In this document: positions 33,305-43,754 of the stretch, one piece after another
Position numbering within the stretch: the stretch's first letter is position 1
Layout: each line of letters opens with the position of its first letter
Assembly: GCA_001599755.1 (NCBI GenBank)
Contig: BCHX01000004.1
Coordinates: 2,046,001-2,110,000, forward strand
Length of the DNA stretch: 64,000 nucleotides
Direction of reading: 5' to 3'
DNA from: Gliomastix tumulicola
Taxonomy: Eukaryota > Ascomycota > Sordariomycetes > Hypocreales > Bionectriaceae
Translations under genes and position numbers: made by a program
Notes under the pieces: model-generated
Told to the model about the DNA's origin: nothing
Databases searched by the model: none
What the model saw: only the letters and a program-made list of their open reading frames with translations

Positions 33305-35242
33305 TCACCTCTTGCCCCTCCTGGGATCTAGTGCCTCGGCCTTTCTAATATCGCGAATCTCCTTCGTTCCCAGGCTGCCGAGCCCCCCCTCCGAGCGTCT
33401 CTCCCAGCCGCCGAGCCGGACGACCTGGCACGTGGCGTTGTCGCCGTTGTGCGAGACTTCGGTCGCGTACTCGACCACGGTGCGGGCGGCCTCCTCGGGC
33501 GTCTTGGCCTCCTTGATGACGTCGACGATCTCCTGGTCGCTGAGCGTGCCCGACACGCCGTCGCTGACGAGGACGAGGAAGGAGTACTGCGCGGGGCCCA
33601 TCTCGATGCGTGTGATCTCCGGCTCCGCGGACACGCCAATGCGCTTGCTCTTCATGTCGCCGAACGCACGGCTGTTGGCGAGCCCCGCGATGCGCTCCTC
33701 GCCGAAGCTGTCGCCCGAGACCATGGAGCCTGCCGGCGCGTAGCGGCGCAGCCGGCGGCTCTCCCCCGGCGTACTGGGGTGGTGGTCCGAAGTGAGTGGC
33801 TGCGCGATGCCGGTTGCCGTGTCGCAGAGGAGGACCCGGGTATCGCCCACGTGCGCGACCATGAGCGTGGAGTGCGCCCCCGGGTGCCAGAAGGGGGCTG
33901 GTGTAGGCGTTGATATGAGCGCCATAGTCGCTGTCGAGCCGCCTTTGAACCGGGCGTGCCCGCCGATGCCGTGGCCGGAGGGCGTCGCGTGAGGCACGCC
34001 GAGGATCTCGTCGTCGTTGAGGGGCACGTCGCTAACCCGTAGGTCATCCGAGTCCGGCTTGCGAGCCTGGGCGGCGACGAAATCGAGGTCAGCACGCAGG
34101 AACGCGTACATGAGGACCGACTCGATGGAGATGGCCGTCGATTTGCCGTCGGGGTCGTCTGAAAAGTCAAAGTGTTGAGGGTTGAATCTCCGAAAGTAGC
34201 CCCCGATAGTTGTCCTATACTCCTGGACTAGGTCTCGCTCTAGCCTCGTTGCTTTAGCGTAATCGTTGACGCGAGCGGGGACAGACTCGGCGCTCTCTAG
34301 AGGTGCGGCGTGCTCGGGGGAGGAAGAGAGGCTGGCACCGTCTGATGCGGGGACGTTCAGCTCTTGTCGGACCTCCTCCGGTCCCTTCATGTCTAGAGCA
34401 TCCAGCGCATCCTTCTTAGTGATGGCCTTCTTAGACCCTATTGCCGGGCCATGATCTCGGCCTGGCTTCATCTTGCGTAGACTGCTCTGCAGCCCAAACT
34501 CCGAGGCGGCTTCCTCAATATAGCCATGTAGCTCGTCTCGCAGGAAGCTGGAGCACTCGGTGCCGCCGTGCCCGTCAAAGACGCCAAAGTAGAATATCTG
34601 CGGATCCCCCAGCGCGCTGTCCGCGGGCTTCGCCTCGCCGGGCTTCTGCTTGACGCTCCGCGGCGCCCTCTTGGCGAAGGCGGGGATGTCGATGGTGCCG
34701 GCCTGCTCGGCATCCTCGTTGTAAGGGCGGCTGCCACGGCTGCTGGCGACGCCGAAGTGATGCTTCGCCCGCTTCAGCGGGATCCTCACGACCGTCGTGT
34801 CTCGGCTCGGCATGTTGGGCGGGGCTAACGCGGGAGACGACCCGGGGCTCGGGGTGTGTGGTGTCGAGGCATCGCGAGGGAGCTTGTGTCCTGGACCGAT
34901 TATCCTGCTCGAGTCGGGGTGTAATGATGATGACGGGAGATGTGTGACGAAGTACGTATGGAAGCCCCGCCTACTCCCGGGCGACGATACCCGCCGTCGC
35001 CATGGTTCGCTGCTTGCCGATGCTCTCGCCTCTTCTTCCGTCGAGGCACAGCGGCCGGACGCGTCGGGGGTATTCTCATGTTTGTCGGAGCGCGTATGTA
35101 CAGCTCGCGAGGTTCGTGTGGCAGTGAGCCTCGCTATTGCGCGCAGGGCTGACGGACGAAGCGGATGTGGTCTGAGGCTATGATGGAAGCCGCGCGCGAG
35201 CTTGGGTACATGGGGATGTGCCCTCTGCACCAGGGAGGCCAT
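33305..35242 (-). CDS. ptc6: Mitochondrial-type PP2C protein phosphatase (Ptc6-like)
   Basis: A Ser/Thr phosphatase of the metal-dependent PPM family. A single exon of 645 residues. The N-terminus (about residues 1-50) is rich in Arg, His and Ser without acidic residues, fitting a mitochondrial presequence. FHTYFVTHLPSSS near residue 95 looks like a conserved part of the fungal Ptc6 N-terminus, which is why the upstream ATG is kept over the ATG at 34813. PP2C motifs in order: GVASSRGSRPYNEDA, FGVFDGHGG (metal Asp and Gly), GGSTATMALI, VAHVGDTRVLLCD, LANSRAFGD, LVLVSDGVSG and HNGDNATCQVVRL. A long insertion of about 150 residues separates the DGHGG motif from the rest of the fold. Yeast Ptc6 acts on mitochondrial targets and in mitophagy; that role here is inference. 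Confidence 0.9.
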   Translation of the reverse strand: MASLVQRAHPHVPKLARGFHHSLRPHPLRPSALRAIARLTATRTSRAVHTRSDKHENTPDASGRCASTEEEARASASSEPWRRRVSSPGSRRGFHTYFVTHLPSSSLHPDSSRIIGPGHKLPRDASTPHTPSPGSSPALAPPNMPSRDTTVVRIPLKRAKHHFGVASSRGSRPYNEDAEQAGTIDIPAFAKRAPRSVKQKPGEAKPADSALGDPQIFYFGVFDGHGGTECSSFLRDELHGYIEEAASEFGLQSSLRKMKPGRDHGPAIGSKKAITKKDALDALDMKGPEEVRQELNVPASDGASLSSSPEHAAPLESAESVPARVNDYAKATRLERDLVQEYRTTIGGYFRRFNPQHFDFSDDPDGKSTAISIESVLMYAFLRADLDFVAAQARKPDSDDLRVSDVPLNDDEILGVPHATPSGHGIGGHARFKGGSTATMALISTPTPAPFWHPGAHSTLMVAHVGDTRVLLCDTATGIAQPLTSDHHPSTPGESRRLRRYAPAGSMVSGDSFGEERIAGLANSRAFGDMKSKRIGVSAEPEITRIEMGPAQYSFLVLVSDGVSGTLSDQEIVDVIKEAKTPEEAARTVVEYATEVSHNGDNATCQVVRLGGWERRSEGGLGSLGTKEIRDIRKAEALDPRRGKR

Positions 35243-36326
35243 TGGCACAGTTGTATCCCAGCAGCTCGGGAACCAGACTTCCGGGCATCACCATCTATAG
35301 CTCCTCGCGAAGGGTCGGCGTCGGAAGGTCGTTTGAGGGCCGGCCGGATAAAGAGGGAAGAAAGGGGCGCAGTGTTGCACCACGCCGCGGGGGTCGGGGC
35401 AGGAAGTCGCAGGCTGGGACGGGGTTGGGATGAGGTCGGGGGCCTTCAAACAACAGAGCGCATCCTGCTGGCGCTCTCGAAGATCTGAAATGGCGCAGGT
35501 AGACTCCAAAGCCTCCCAGACTCACGGACCGGCGGCGTTGGAAAGCAGAGGATGGGGTGGTAGCCGTAGCAAGGACTTAGGTAATAAGGTAGACGATCAG
35601 GAGTGGATATCCAGACGTAATGGCGGGTGTCTGCAGGACGTTGCAGGAGTCAGGGCTGGTTCCGTGCCGATTCCCAACTGGGCAGCCGTTGGCAGCCTCC
35701 AGGTTACACATGCAGTGGTGCTTAAATCGTACTATTTTCAGCGGGTTTTGGGGTTCAGTCCCTTCGTCACGGCATCGTTTTTATTCCCTATTGCCCATGC
35801 CACCATCAATGGAAGTCGCCGAAGCACAATGCACAGTTACGTAGTACCTACTAAATATCCTGAGACACAGGTACCGTATCCGCCTGTGGCTTGCCGATAA
35901 GGGTTGATAAGAGCCATCTCCCGGTTAGGTAGGAACGACTTGTCGCTCTAACCTTCTGGAGGGCTTCCAGAAATTGACTCCGTCCCGCTGCCACTTCGCC
36001 GTTCAAGCCTCTCCACTACAACTGAGTTATGACGGCATGCCAGGAAGTGATCGGCACTCGTCTCTCTATCAACTTTGCTCTGGATCCCCTCATGGATCCT
36101 TCCTGTGGCCGGCGAAGTCTTCTGTGACCTTCTCCCGCCTTCTCGTCCCGCATGGCTTATCTCCTCTCTCTTCTGCTCACACAACCCTCTTCCCCAAGCC
36201 CTGATGCTGGACCGCCGCCATTACCATCGCCTACGTGACCTTCCAGTCACATATGGCTAGCCATTAACCATTAACAAACATTGGTTGAAAGCTTGTCCAT
36301 GTCAGGACAGCCACTGGGGCCAAAGG
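35243..36326. other. Divergent intergenic region, ptc6 to the BTB-like gene
   Basis: About 1.1 kb; short frames on both strands without family features. No gene supported. Confidence 0.6.
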
Positions 36327-37925
36327 ATGGGCGAGTCTGCGAGCGTACCAATCGCAGATGGACCCAACCCTGAGGGCCAAGACCCTCCTCATCCTCATCC
36401 TCATCCTCTCCAGCCCGATGAGATCGGAGACGAGAGCGCCGTTATACAGGTGGCTCCCAAGGGCGACATAGTTCTCGACGTTACGTTCAAGACATCTCTA
36501 GAGACTTTACGCAAGAGCCGCAAGAGCGCCCTCGCAGCCTCGAGGAGGGCTGGTGGGAGCTCTCTGCCCGCTGGGGCATCACCGTTCGACCACAAGCCAA
36601 CAAACAAACTTGCCTATCGCGTCAGTCTAGAGGCACTCAAGAATCACTCCAAATACTTCGCCAACCTCCTCTCCAACACCCAATTCGGCGAGGCCAGGCT
36701 CGTCGCCAACGGCCATGCAGAGCTCCAGGAAAGAGGTGTCTCTCCTTCAGACGCCAAACCGGAGGAACTCCCATGGGTCGCCATCACCGACGACGATGAG
36801 GCCACCAAAGCCGCAGGCAGAGAGCACATCTTTGAGGATATGCTCCGTATCGTTCACCAGCTACCGCCCAAGGTGACACGGGTGAACATGGCCTACGTCA
36901 CAACTCTGGCCGTCACTGCTGATCGTTTTGACACGGTTACAGTCATTTCGCGCTGCCTCAACAACGAGCTCAAGTTCAGGTGGCCCATCACCAGCAACAG
37001 GCCCTTGCAAGACGAGTCTGGCCGCCCAACAGACGTGGAGCAGACTTTGCGCCAAAAGGTACTGGTCTCCTGGCTGCTGAACCAGCCCCCGCGGCTACAA
37101 ACCTCGTCCAAGGAACTCATCATGAGAGGTTCCAGCCTTTGGAGTGCATCTCATGACTCCGACGCTGGTAACACCGCGGCTTGGTGGTCTTTGCCCGATG
37201 GGTTAGAGCGTGAGTGATTGTTATTCGTGTCTCCCCTTTCTCTTCCCTCTACTCCATATACTTGATTTGGTGGCAATGTTTTTGCGAGGCGGCTGTTGTG
37301 GCTGTTGAACTGACGGGGAGTCGCAAAACAAGACGAGCTACAGTACCGACGCGAGTGCATCTTGCACACTATTGCATCCGTGCAACGACATTTCTTAGGT
37401 AAATACTCGTCTCGTGAGAGGCAGTGCCAGCTCGGATATGACTCCAGCGGCGCCTGTGACTCCTTCCAGCTCGGCCAGATGCTCAAGTTCTTCCTCTCCA
37501 AAGAGCTGCTCTCCTTTGTCGACTTCAGCCCGACCTCTCTCGACCTCATCCCGGACACCTCCATGCTGGATATCGACATCCTCCTCACTACGCTCAAGCA
37601 GTGCCCCAGCTACCAGGTGGACAAGAACCACACCAACTGTGGCCTACGCATCCGCATCGATCCCATCCTCGACTATATACGCGCCATGCTATCTGCCAAC
37701 GTCGTGGCCATCCCTCTCGCCAGCTGGAGGACGAGTCGGAGCGACGTTAGCTGGGTTGTGTCCACCGCCGGTGGGAGGCTGGCGGACCCCCAGGAAAGAA
37801 CGTTCACTTTTACAAGGGCTATGGCCAACGATCAGCGGCTTCGATACGAGGGGGCGATGTATGCGGATAGGCTGGCGAAGAAACTCTTCACCTCGGAGGC
37901 GTGGAACTGGACTCCGGAGGTCTAA
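36327..37925 (+). CDS. BTB/POZ-like domain protein, function unknown
   Basis: Two exons, 36327-37209 and 37333-37925, give 491 residues. After a His/Pro-rich N-terminus (CCTCAT repeats near 36385 encode alternating His-Pro), residues about 45-125 look like a BTB fold with an insertion: GDIVLDVTF for the first strand, then YRVSLEALKNHSKYFANLLSN for the typical helix that begins the dimer interface, and EDMLRIVHQLPPKV for the closing helices. The second half, including CILHTIASVQRHFL and CGLRIRIDPILDYIRAML, has no named domain I can assign. Fungal BTB proteins of this shape are largely uncharacterised; some BTB proteins are Cullin-3 adaptors. ATG 36327 is the first ATG in the frame. The intron joins phase 1 ends through AAG at 37332. 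Confidence 0.72.
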
Positions 37926-38926
37926 CTTGGGAGAAGTATGACCTCCATGACTCTCTGGTCGTGTTCCTGCTCCTGAAAGAACGTGGCACGTTTGCGCTAA
38001 CTTGAGCGTCAAGCGCCGAGCACCGTGCAAGGAACACTTTCAGGTGTGTACCCATCCTTCAAGCTCGCGAAGCAGTTTCAAGCCCCTTCACAGCCCCCTG
38101 GTAGAGAACTAACAAGTAATTTGACTTGCTTCATGACGCCTTCTTTAAACCCCCTTCCCCTTCAAAAAAAGTAGTATAGAAGAGAACCATAGCTATGTAG
38201 ACTTTCGATGCACGTGAAGCTGAATTGATTTGAAGGTCATATTAAATTTCGCGCTGCTTGTAGTCCAAGCTGTCATGTCTAGTAGTAAAGTGTGATGATA
38301 ATAGTTCGCAACGTAAGGTCAGGAAGTCAAGTCAAGCATGCTCGCAGCTTGCGACGACCGAAAAGACAGCGAGGAAAAGCTAAAGGTAAAAAAAGCAAAT
38401 ACGGCAAACGAATGCCGACAATGATTGTAGTGATACACTCTGATCCAGCCAAAAAAAACAACGAAAAAGAGAAACCGACCAATCTCGGGAACATGAAGGC
38501 GTGCCGACCAGTCGGCAGTCATCGCGGAGGCCGTTGAATGTCCCCCTCCCTTCTCCTTTCCCTTTGTTCTTTTTGGTCTCCCATGCGCCAACCCGTCCTC
38601 AAAACATCGATGTCCATCCATCCATTACAACGAGATACGGTAGTTTGTTTCCTTGTTTGGTTTTCCTCCCACTGAAACAAATGCAGCCCGCGCTGGTCTC
38701 GCCTTGAGAACCGGCTATATACAAGGCTGCGAAGATTTGTGAATGATATAACTCTCCCCTACTCCTCTCCGCTCGAGTCCGAATCCCAGGTGAGTTCTCC
38801 TGGATCGGTCTCGCTTGGTTTGTGTCTGACTCTGGTGAGTAAGCTCTGAGAATGTCTGCCTCTTGTATAAACTGCTCCGTCCGCGCTGCAGTCTAGGGTC
38901 AAGTGGCGTGTTGGTAAATGGCGAGC
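37926..38926. other. Convergent 3' intergenic region
   Basis: About 1 kb of 3' flank, AT- and purine-rich in places (38380-38480). No gene supported. Confidence 0.6.
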
Positions 38927-40060
38927 TTAGGCCGTCTTGACAACCTTCTTCCTGGGCAGGCCCTTCTCCCGACGGTTCTTGACGTCGACCTCGGCGAGCC
39001 CCCTGCTGGCCTTGACGAGCTGGACGACGTTGAGGACCTGCTTGAGGAACATGACGGGGAAGCTGATGCCCGCGAGGGCCCAGGGCACGGCCGAGTCCAT
39101 CTTGTTGGCGCGCGCGACCTCGAGGGCGGCGGCGCTGAAGGGGTCCGGGAAGATCTGGCGGAGGAGCGAGCTGTTGACGGGGGCGCCCGGCTCGATGGTG
39201 CCGCCGCTCGACTGCTCGACGGACTGGATGAGGTGCGGCGAGAGGAGCGGGGAGGAGAAGGAGAGGAGGTAGAGGGCGATGAAGAAGAGCTCGTTGAGGG
39301 CGCAGACGGTGAAGAGCACGTTCTAGACAATCCCGGCGGGGTTAGCGATACGGTCTCTGAAGCAAAGTCCGCAAGGCTGCGGNGGNGGGAGGAGGAAGGG
39401 GGGGGGGGGGTNAAACCTTGTTGGTGTAGTAGAGGTTCAAGAGCCAGCTCTGGCTCTTGTCGACGTTCTTGTGGCTCGCGTCGACGCCGCCGACCACAAG
39501 GGAGGCGTACATGTGCATGTAGTGGCTGGCAAAGTCGATGGCGATCAGGCTCTGGAAGACGATGGCCCAGCGGGGGAAGGCGGACGAGAGGAAGACGAGC
39601 AGGCAGGAGGTCGTGCAGCGGTCCGTCACCATGTCGAGCACGGCGCCGAAGCGGGTCGACTGCTCGAAGATGCGGGCGGCGTAGCCATCGAGGGCGTCGA
39701 GGAGGCAGGAGACGCTGTAGAGGACGGAGCACGTGCGCGGATGGAGGGGCATGTAGTAGAGGGACGCCACGGCGAGGACGATGCGCGAGTAGCCTTAGCG
39801 GGGACGACGAGAGTTAGTACTTTGCGGAGAAACAAAGCAACGCCAACTGGCATGGGGGGGAACGGGACGCGAAGCATACCGATGATGTTGGGCCAGAAGA
39901 GGAAGATATTCTCGCTGGGTTCCGAGTCCGAGTCTTCCGGGTGCTTGTGAGCGCTGCCGTTGCCGTTGAGGATGGCCTGCTGTGTGGTGGTCTCGTCCTC
40001 GGACGAGGTTTGCGCCTCGCGCGCCTTTGCTGCGCTTCGTCTAGTCTGGCGCGCAGGCAT
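38927..40060 (-). CDS. pis1: Phosphatidylinositol synthase (CDP-diacylglycerol-inositol 3-phosphatidyltransferase)
   Basis: Joins CDP-diacylglycerol and myo-inositol in the ER membrane. Three exons, 40060-39880, 39793-39417 and 39322-38927, give 317 residues. After a polar N-terminus of 50 residues, ENIFLFWPNIIGYSRI opens the membrane domain. The CDP-alcohol phosphotransferase motif is complete at Asp96-Asp118: DG, then AR (100-101), Gly110, Asp114 and Asp118 with the family spacing. Further membrane segments include LLVFLSSAFPRWAIVF and ALNELFFIALYLLSFSS, and the C-terminus is Lys/Arg-rich. The second intron (39416-39323) contains three N bases and a run of 13 C after its donor on the coding strand, so its exact length is unreliable, but the exons on both sides are clear. 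Confidence 0.95.
39383..39412. other. Ambiguous bases (N) and poly-G tract inside the pis1 intron
   Basis: N occurs at 39383, 39386 and 39412, flanking a G-run at 39398-39410. This points to unresolved homopolymer reads in a draft assembly. Confidence 0.95.
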
Positions 40061-42310
40061 GATGTGAGATGTTTCTCCGGTATTCGGTGGCTTTTAGGAT
40101 GTTTTTTTCGTGTGTATAGGAGGTGAAGTCAGAGCTGGTCGAGGGGCCAAGGCTGACAGTCGGAGCCCCCTTCGAAAAAAAGTGTCTCGAGTGGCGATGT
40201 GGCTGGACGGCTGCGCCAGAGAGACGAGAAAAAGGAGATCAAGACGACGACAGATCAGGCGTGAAGGGTGGAAATAGGCACCGTTAGAGTCAAGGGTTCG
40301 AATAAGGCGTCAAGGAAAGATAAGAAAAGGCTGTGGTAGGGTCACGAGAGTGAAGGGAGAAGATGGAGGAGCTGATGAGGTGACGGCTATCACGACCCCG
40401 TACTAAGAGACTCCGGAATCCAAAGAAGCCCGTTAGCTTGGGCAACGATAAGGAAATTATCAGCTTACTTTTTTGCCTGATTACGGTGGAGATTGCGATT
40501 ATCGCTGGTGGGCTGGCGTGGGCTAGCACGAGAATGTACCGCCTTACGTCGTCAGGGACCAGCACTACTCCGCTCCGCTCCCTTGGGCAGAGGGCCCGGC
40601 TTAACCGGGTCAGGTCTTGGAACCCCTAAGCTTCCTAGCGAGGTACTTGGGCTGGTGATAGCTGGCTACCCTGGAGTTCAGCCACAATGTTCTGATTTTG
40701 ACCTTCCCCCCCCCACCTCAGACAGTGGCGGTTACTGGCATGGCTGGGCTCCCCCAAGAAGATGGGGAGATAGAACGAGGAGACTGACTTGCACAGTTTG
40801 CCTGTGACATACCTTGGCTTTCTCCGGACCTCATGACTACGGTTCAGGTAGTACACGCTCTTGGTGCAATGAGTCAGGCACTTTGACTCCGTCGTCCCGA
40901 TGTCGAAGCTCTAAGTCCCCTAACAAGTGAGGCTAAGTTTGAGAAGGACAGAGACTTAAGTAGAGGAGAGAACAGAAGAGCTGCTGTCTTAAACGGCACA
41001 GGGGATTAAGAGACAGGAACGAGGTCGCCACTAAAACAAAGACCATTGTGGGATAGTCTTCCCCAGACCGTGCCAGTTGGAGACAGTCGGAACCTCCGAA
41101 GTGATATGCATGATTGCCAATAACGCGAATTAGTATGGCTTCTGCCTGGCGACCGATCCGTCTTCTACGAGAGAGAACATGCGAATCGCAAGACGCATGT
41201 CGGCTAGTCCTCGGGGAGATCTGCTGGAAAATGCAAGGGTGTGGTCGGCCGACTCTGGCCAAGCAGGCAGTGGTCCGCCTTTTTTCACACAGTCCTCGAC
41301 CTCTCATCGACGAGGTGAGGTTTGCTGGAGCCTGGACACTTATTGGTTGCACCACTCGATAGGGTGCCCGCGCGAAGTCTCGGGGCTTCTCTGGTAGGTG
41401 ATAGTCTGGAGAGCTGCCCAACTGGGCCGAGACATCAGATCACCTACCCTAACTGCCGCAGGGCTAATGCACGTCGAGGTGTCGACCGGCCGGACCAGTC
41501 CCGACCCCTGGGGCGTGTGCGTGTACATTATATACGGGAGAGCTGTGCTGGCCAGCTGTTGGTCGAGAAAAGGACGGAAAGGGGGCCTTCCGCACATCGA
41601 CCAGTTGTGCTGTCCAGAGGGGTAGCGACGATCCTGTTGGAAAGGCAGCCCAAATTACATACTCGGGGGGTGCAGACACTCCGTCGATATCAGAGCTATA
41701 TGCAGAGCCTGGGTTTGTGATATGCCGACTCTGGGGATGCTTCATGTCAGCATCAAAGACGTCTCGTAAGCGGACACCGTCACATGTGACAGGGGCAGAG
41801 AGCACCGAACACTGCTGCACAATGACACGAAGGCGAGCAAATTGTTTGACCGATGCACCAGCGGTCGTTTCCAACAAGTCATCCATCCATCCACCCACCC
41901 ATCCATCCCTTCATCCCCCCACCTCGCCAGAGAAATGGCAACGAGTACGACGAATGGACGGACGGCGGGCGGCGTCCCCACAGAATAGTATCCCTTTGCC
42001 CCCTTCCCTTGCCCGCCAATCCGAGCCGATCACTGATCGGTGCTCAAGTCAGGGCGTCGACATGAATCGGCCGAAAAGTACTGCGAGAGAAACAGACTTT
42101 TTGGGGTCGAGGAGAGCAACCAAACTCAAGGATATGAGGGGATGACATTGTCTGGACCGGAACTAGGCGAACCGCAAACCTAGCGGGCTCGGATAACATG
42201 ACAGATGGCAGACGGCAGACGGCACCGGGCGAGTCAATTGTCATGGAATGGGGCATCCGGCGATAGTCCAGATGGGTCCATCCCCCATACTGAAGGACTG
42301 GGAAGCGTGG

Positions 42311-42340
42311 GCAGTCAGTGCCAGTCAGTGCCAGTCAGTC
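42311..42340. repeat. Tandem 10-bp repeat, three copies
   Basis: The unit SCAGTCAGTS is repeated three times head to tail, 1.4 kb upstream of pyr-4. Function unknown. Confidence 0.85.
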
Positions 42341-43001
42341 TGTGGTCGAGGCATCGAGTGTGAGCGACCCCTAACCGCTAGCAGGTACCCACTACTTGCG
42401 GCACTACCGCTAGCGTGCGTGTTGTGGTGTGGTGTCTAGCCGTGCGTGGTGGTGTGTAGATGAAGCTGCGTTGGAGAAACGCCCAGCGCGAACAAGTCGA
42501 GACGACGGGCTGCACGCCTGAGCAGGCCGACGGCGATTCCAGAACTTGGGTGGGAGGCTTGCAGTAGCGCGGGTGCCGGGCCAGGGCTGGGCTGGCTGGG
42601 TTTGCTGGGCTGGTCCTAGGTAGCAGGTACTTGCATTGCAGCCGTAGCGCCCCCGAATGCCCTTCCAGGATCCCTGAGGCCCTGGAAGGGGATCCGCAGC
42701 GGCATCCGCTCCAGCAAAACCGCACCGTCGTTGGTCGTTTGCTCTTTGGTCGACGGTCCAGCTCGCTCTTGCAGGTTAAAATTTATCTAGCACATCGTCA
42801 CCCATCATCTTTGCCTCAAGCATCCGATCCTGATACTTCCACTCGCCCTCTCCCGAACTCTGTCAGCCCGTCGTGCCGCCTCCTCCTCTCACCCGACCTT
42901 TTGGACGTATTTTTCTTTTTTATCTCAGACGAGGTGTGCTTAAATCGGGTCCGCCTCCATCCCATCTCACTCCCGTCACGCGGCACGGACCTGCTGGTTA
43001 T

Positions 43002-43019
43002 ACACACACACACACACAC
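43002..43019. repeat. CA dinucleotide microsatellite
   Basis: Nine AC units in the probable pyr-4 promoter or leader. Confidence 0.85.
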
Positions 43020-43140
43020 GACAAGAGCGGCAAGACGGCCTTTACGCAGCTGGACAGGACAAGCACACGACACGATAGCACAGCTCACTGCACGTCGATC
43101 CGCCAGTCTCGACCGCCATCTCCCCCATGCGCAACACACG

Positions 43141-43715
43141 GTGAGTTTCATTTGTTTTCGTCCCGCGCGCGTCCTCCATCCGCTCGCTCGCTTCCCGCAC
43201 CGCCGTGCCGACTTGTCCACTCGCATTGGCTGTGGACTTGAAACGGAAGGAATCGAAGGCACGGCCAACGACGCCCTCCTCCGTTTCTACTTCGCCTCCT
43301 CCTCATCCTTTCCCTCCTCCCTCTCATTTCCGCCATGCTCGACTCATAATCAATCACTTGATTTTTTTCATTTCAGTTGGATTCCTCCCACTGCAACGCA
43401 ACCTTCCTCACCTTTTGCCTGATTTTCTCGCCTTGGTGCCCAATTTTCGTCCCCGTGTACAGCTAGCTGGTCGTTGGCGTCATTATAAAGGAATGGAACC
43501 CTCTCTGATGCCGTTGCAGCTCGATATATCTGATAAATATCGCCCCTTAAGGCCGAATTTTGCAGTCATTTGCACATTTTAAGCTACCGCGATAACTTGA
43601 AGAAATACTTCGTCTTGAATATTGCCAGCTTTTACCATCGGGGCGCTTGTGTATCAGGCCCGACTGGAAAGGAGCCTCTCCTCGCTAAAGCCTCTCTCTC
43701 TCCTCTGATATTGCA
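43141..43715 (+). other. Possible 5' UTR intron of pyr-4
   Basis: GTGAGT at 43141 and a pyrimidine-rich TTGCAG ending at 43715, 39 bp before the pyr-4 ATG, would define a 575-nt leader intron. No transcript data support it here, so this is inference from splice-site strength and position. Confidence 0.3.
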
Positions 43716-43754
43716 GGCTTCGAAGCATCAGACGTCCCAGAAACAACTGCCATC

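Larger units (their letters stand above)
40061..43754. other. Large divergent intergenic region, pis1 to pyr-4
   Basis: About 3.7 kb, the largest gene-free interval. The right 1 kb is C/T-rich and reads through in one frame for 264 codons, but the translation is Ser/Pro/Arg/His-rich with no domain and is best taken as the pyr-4 leader. A 10-bp unit is repeated three times at 42311-42340 and a CA microsatellite lies at 43002-43019. A GGTTCGAATAAGG word at 40289-40301 resembles a tRNA B-box but lacks the rest of a tRNA. Confidence 0.55.

Noticed and set aside
38899..39732. 277-codon frame over pis1 in another phase
   Set aside because: It contains the N bases and is Arg/Ser/Pro-rich; the phosphatidylinositol synthase frame carries the catalytic motif.
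40280..40320. tRNA-like B-box word GGTTCGAATAAGG
   Set aside because: No matching A-box, anticodon arm or acceptor stem could be found around it.
42631..43422. 264-codon plus-strand frame upstream of pyr-4
   Set aside because: A Ser/Pro/His/Arg-rich translation of a C/T-rich leader, with no domain and no ATG in good context; taken as promoter and 5' UTR.
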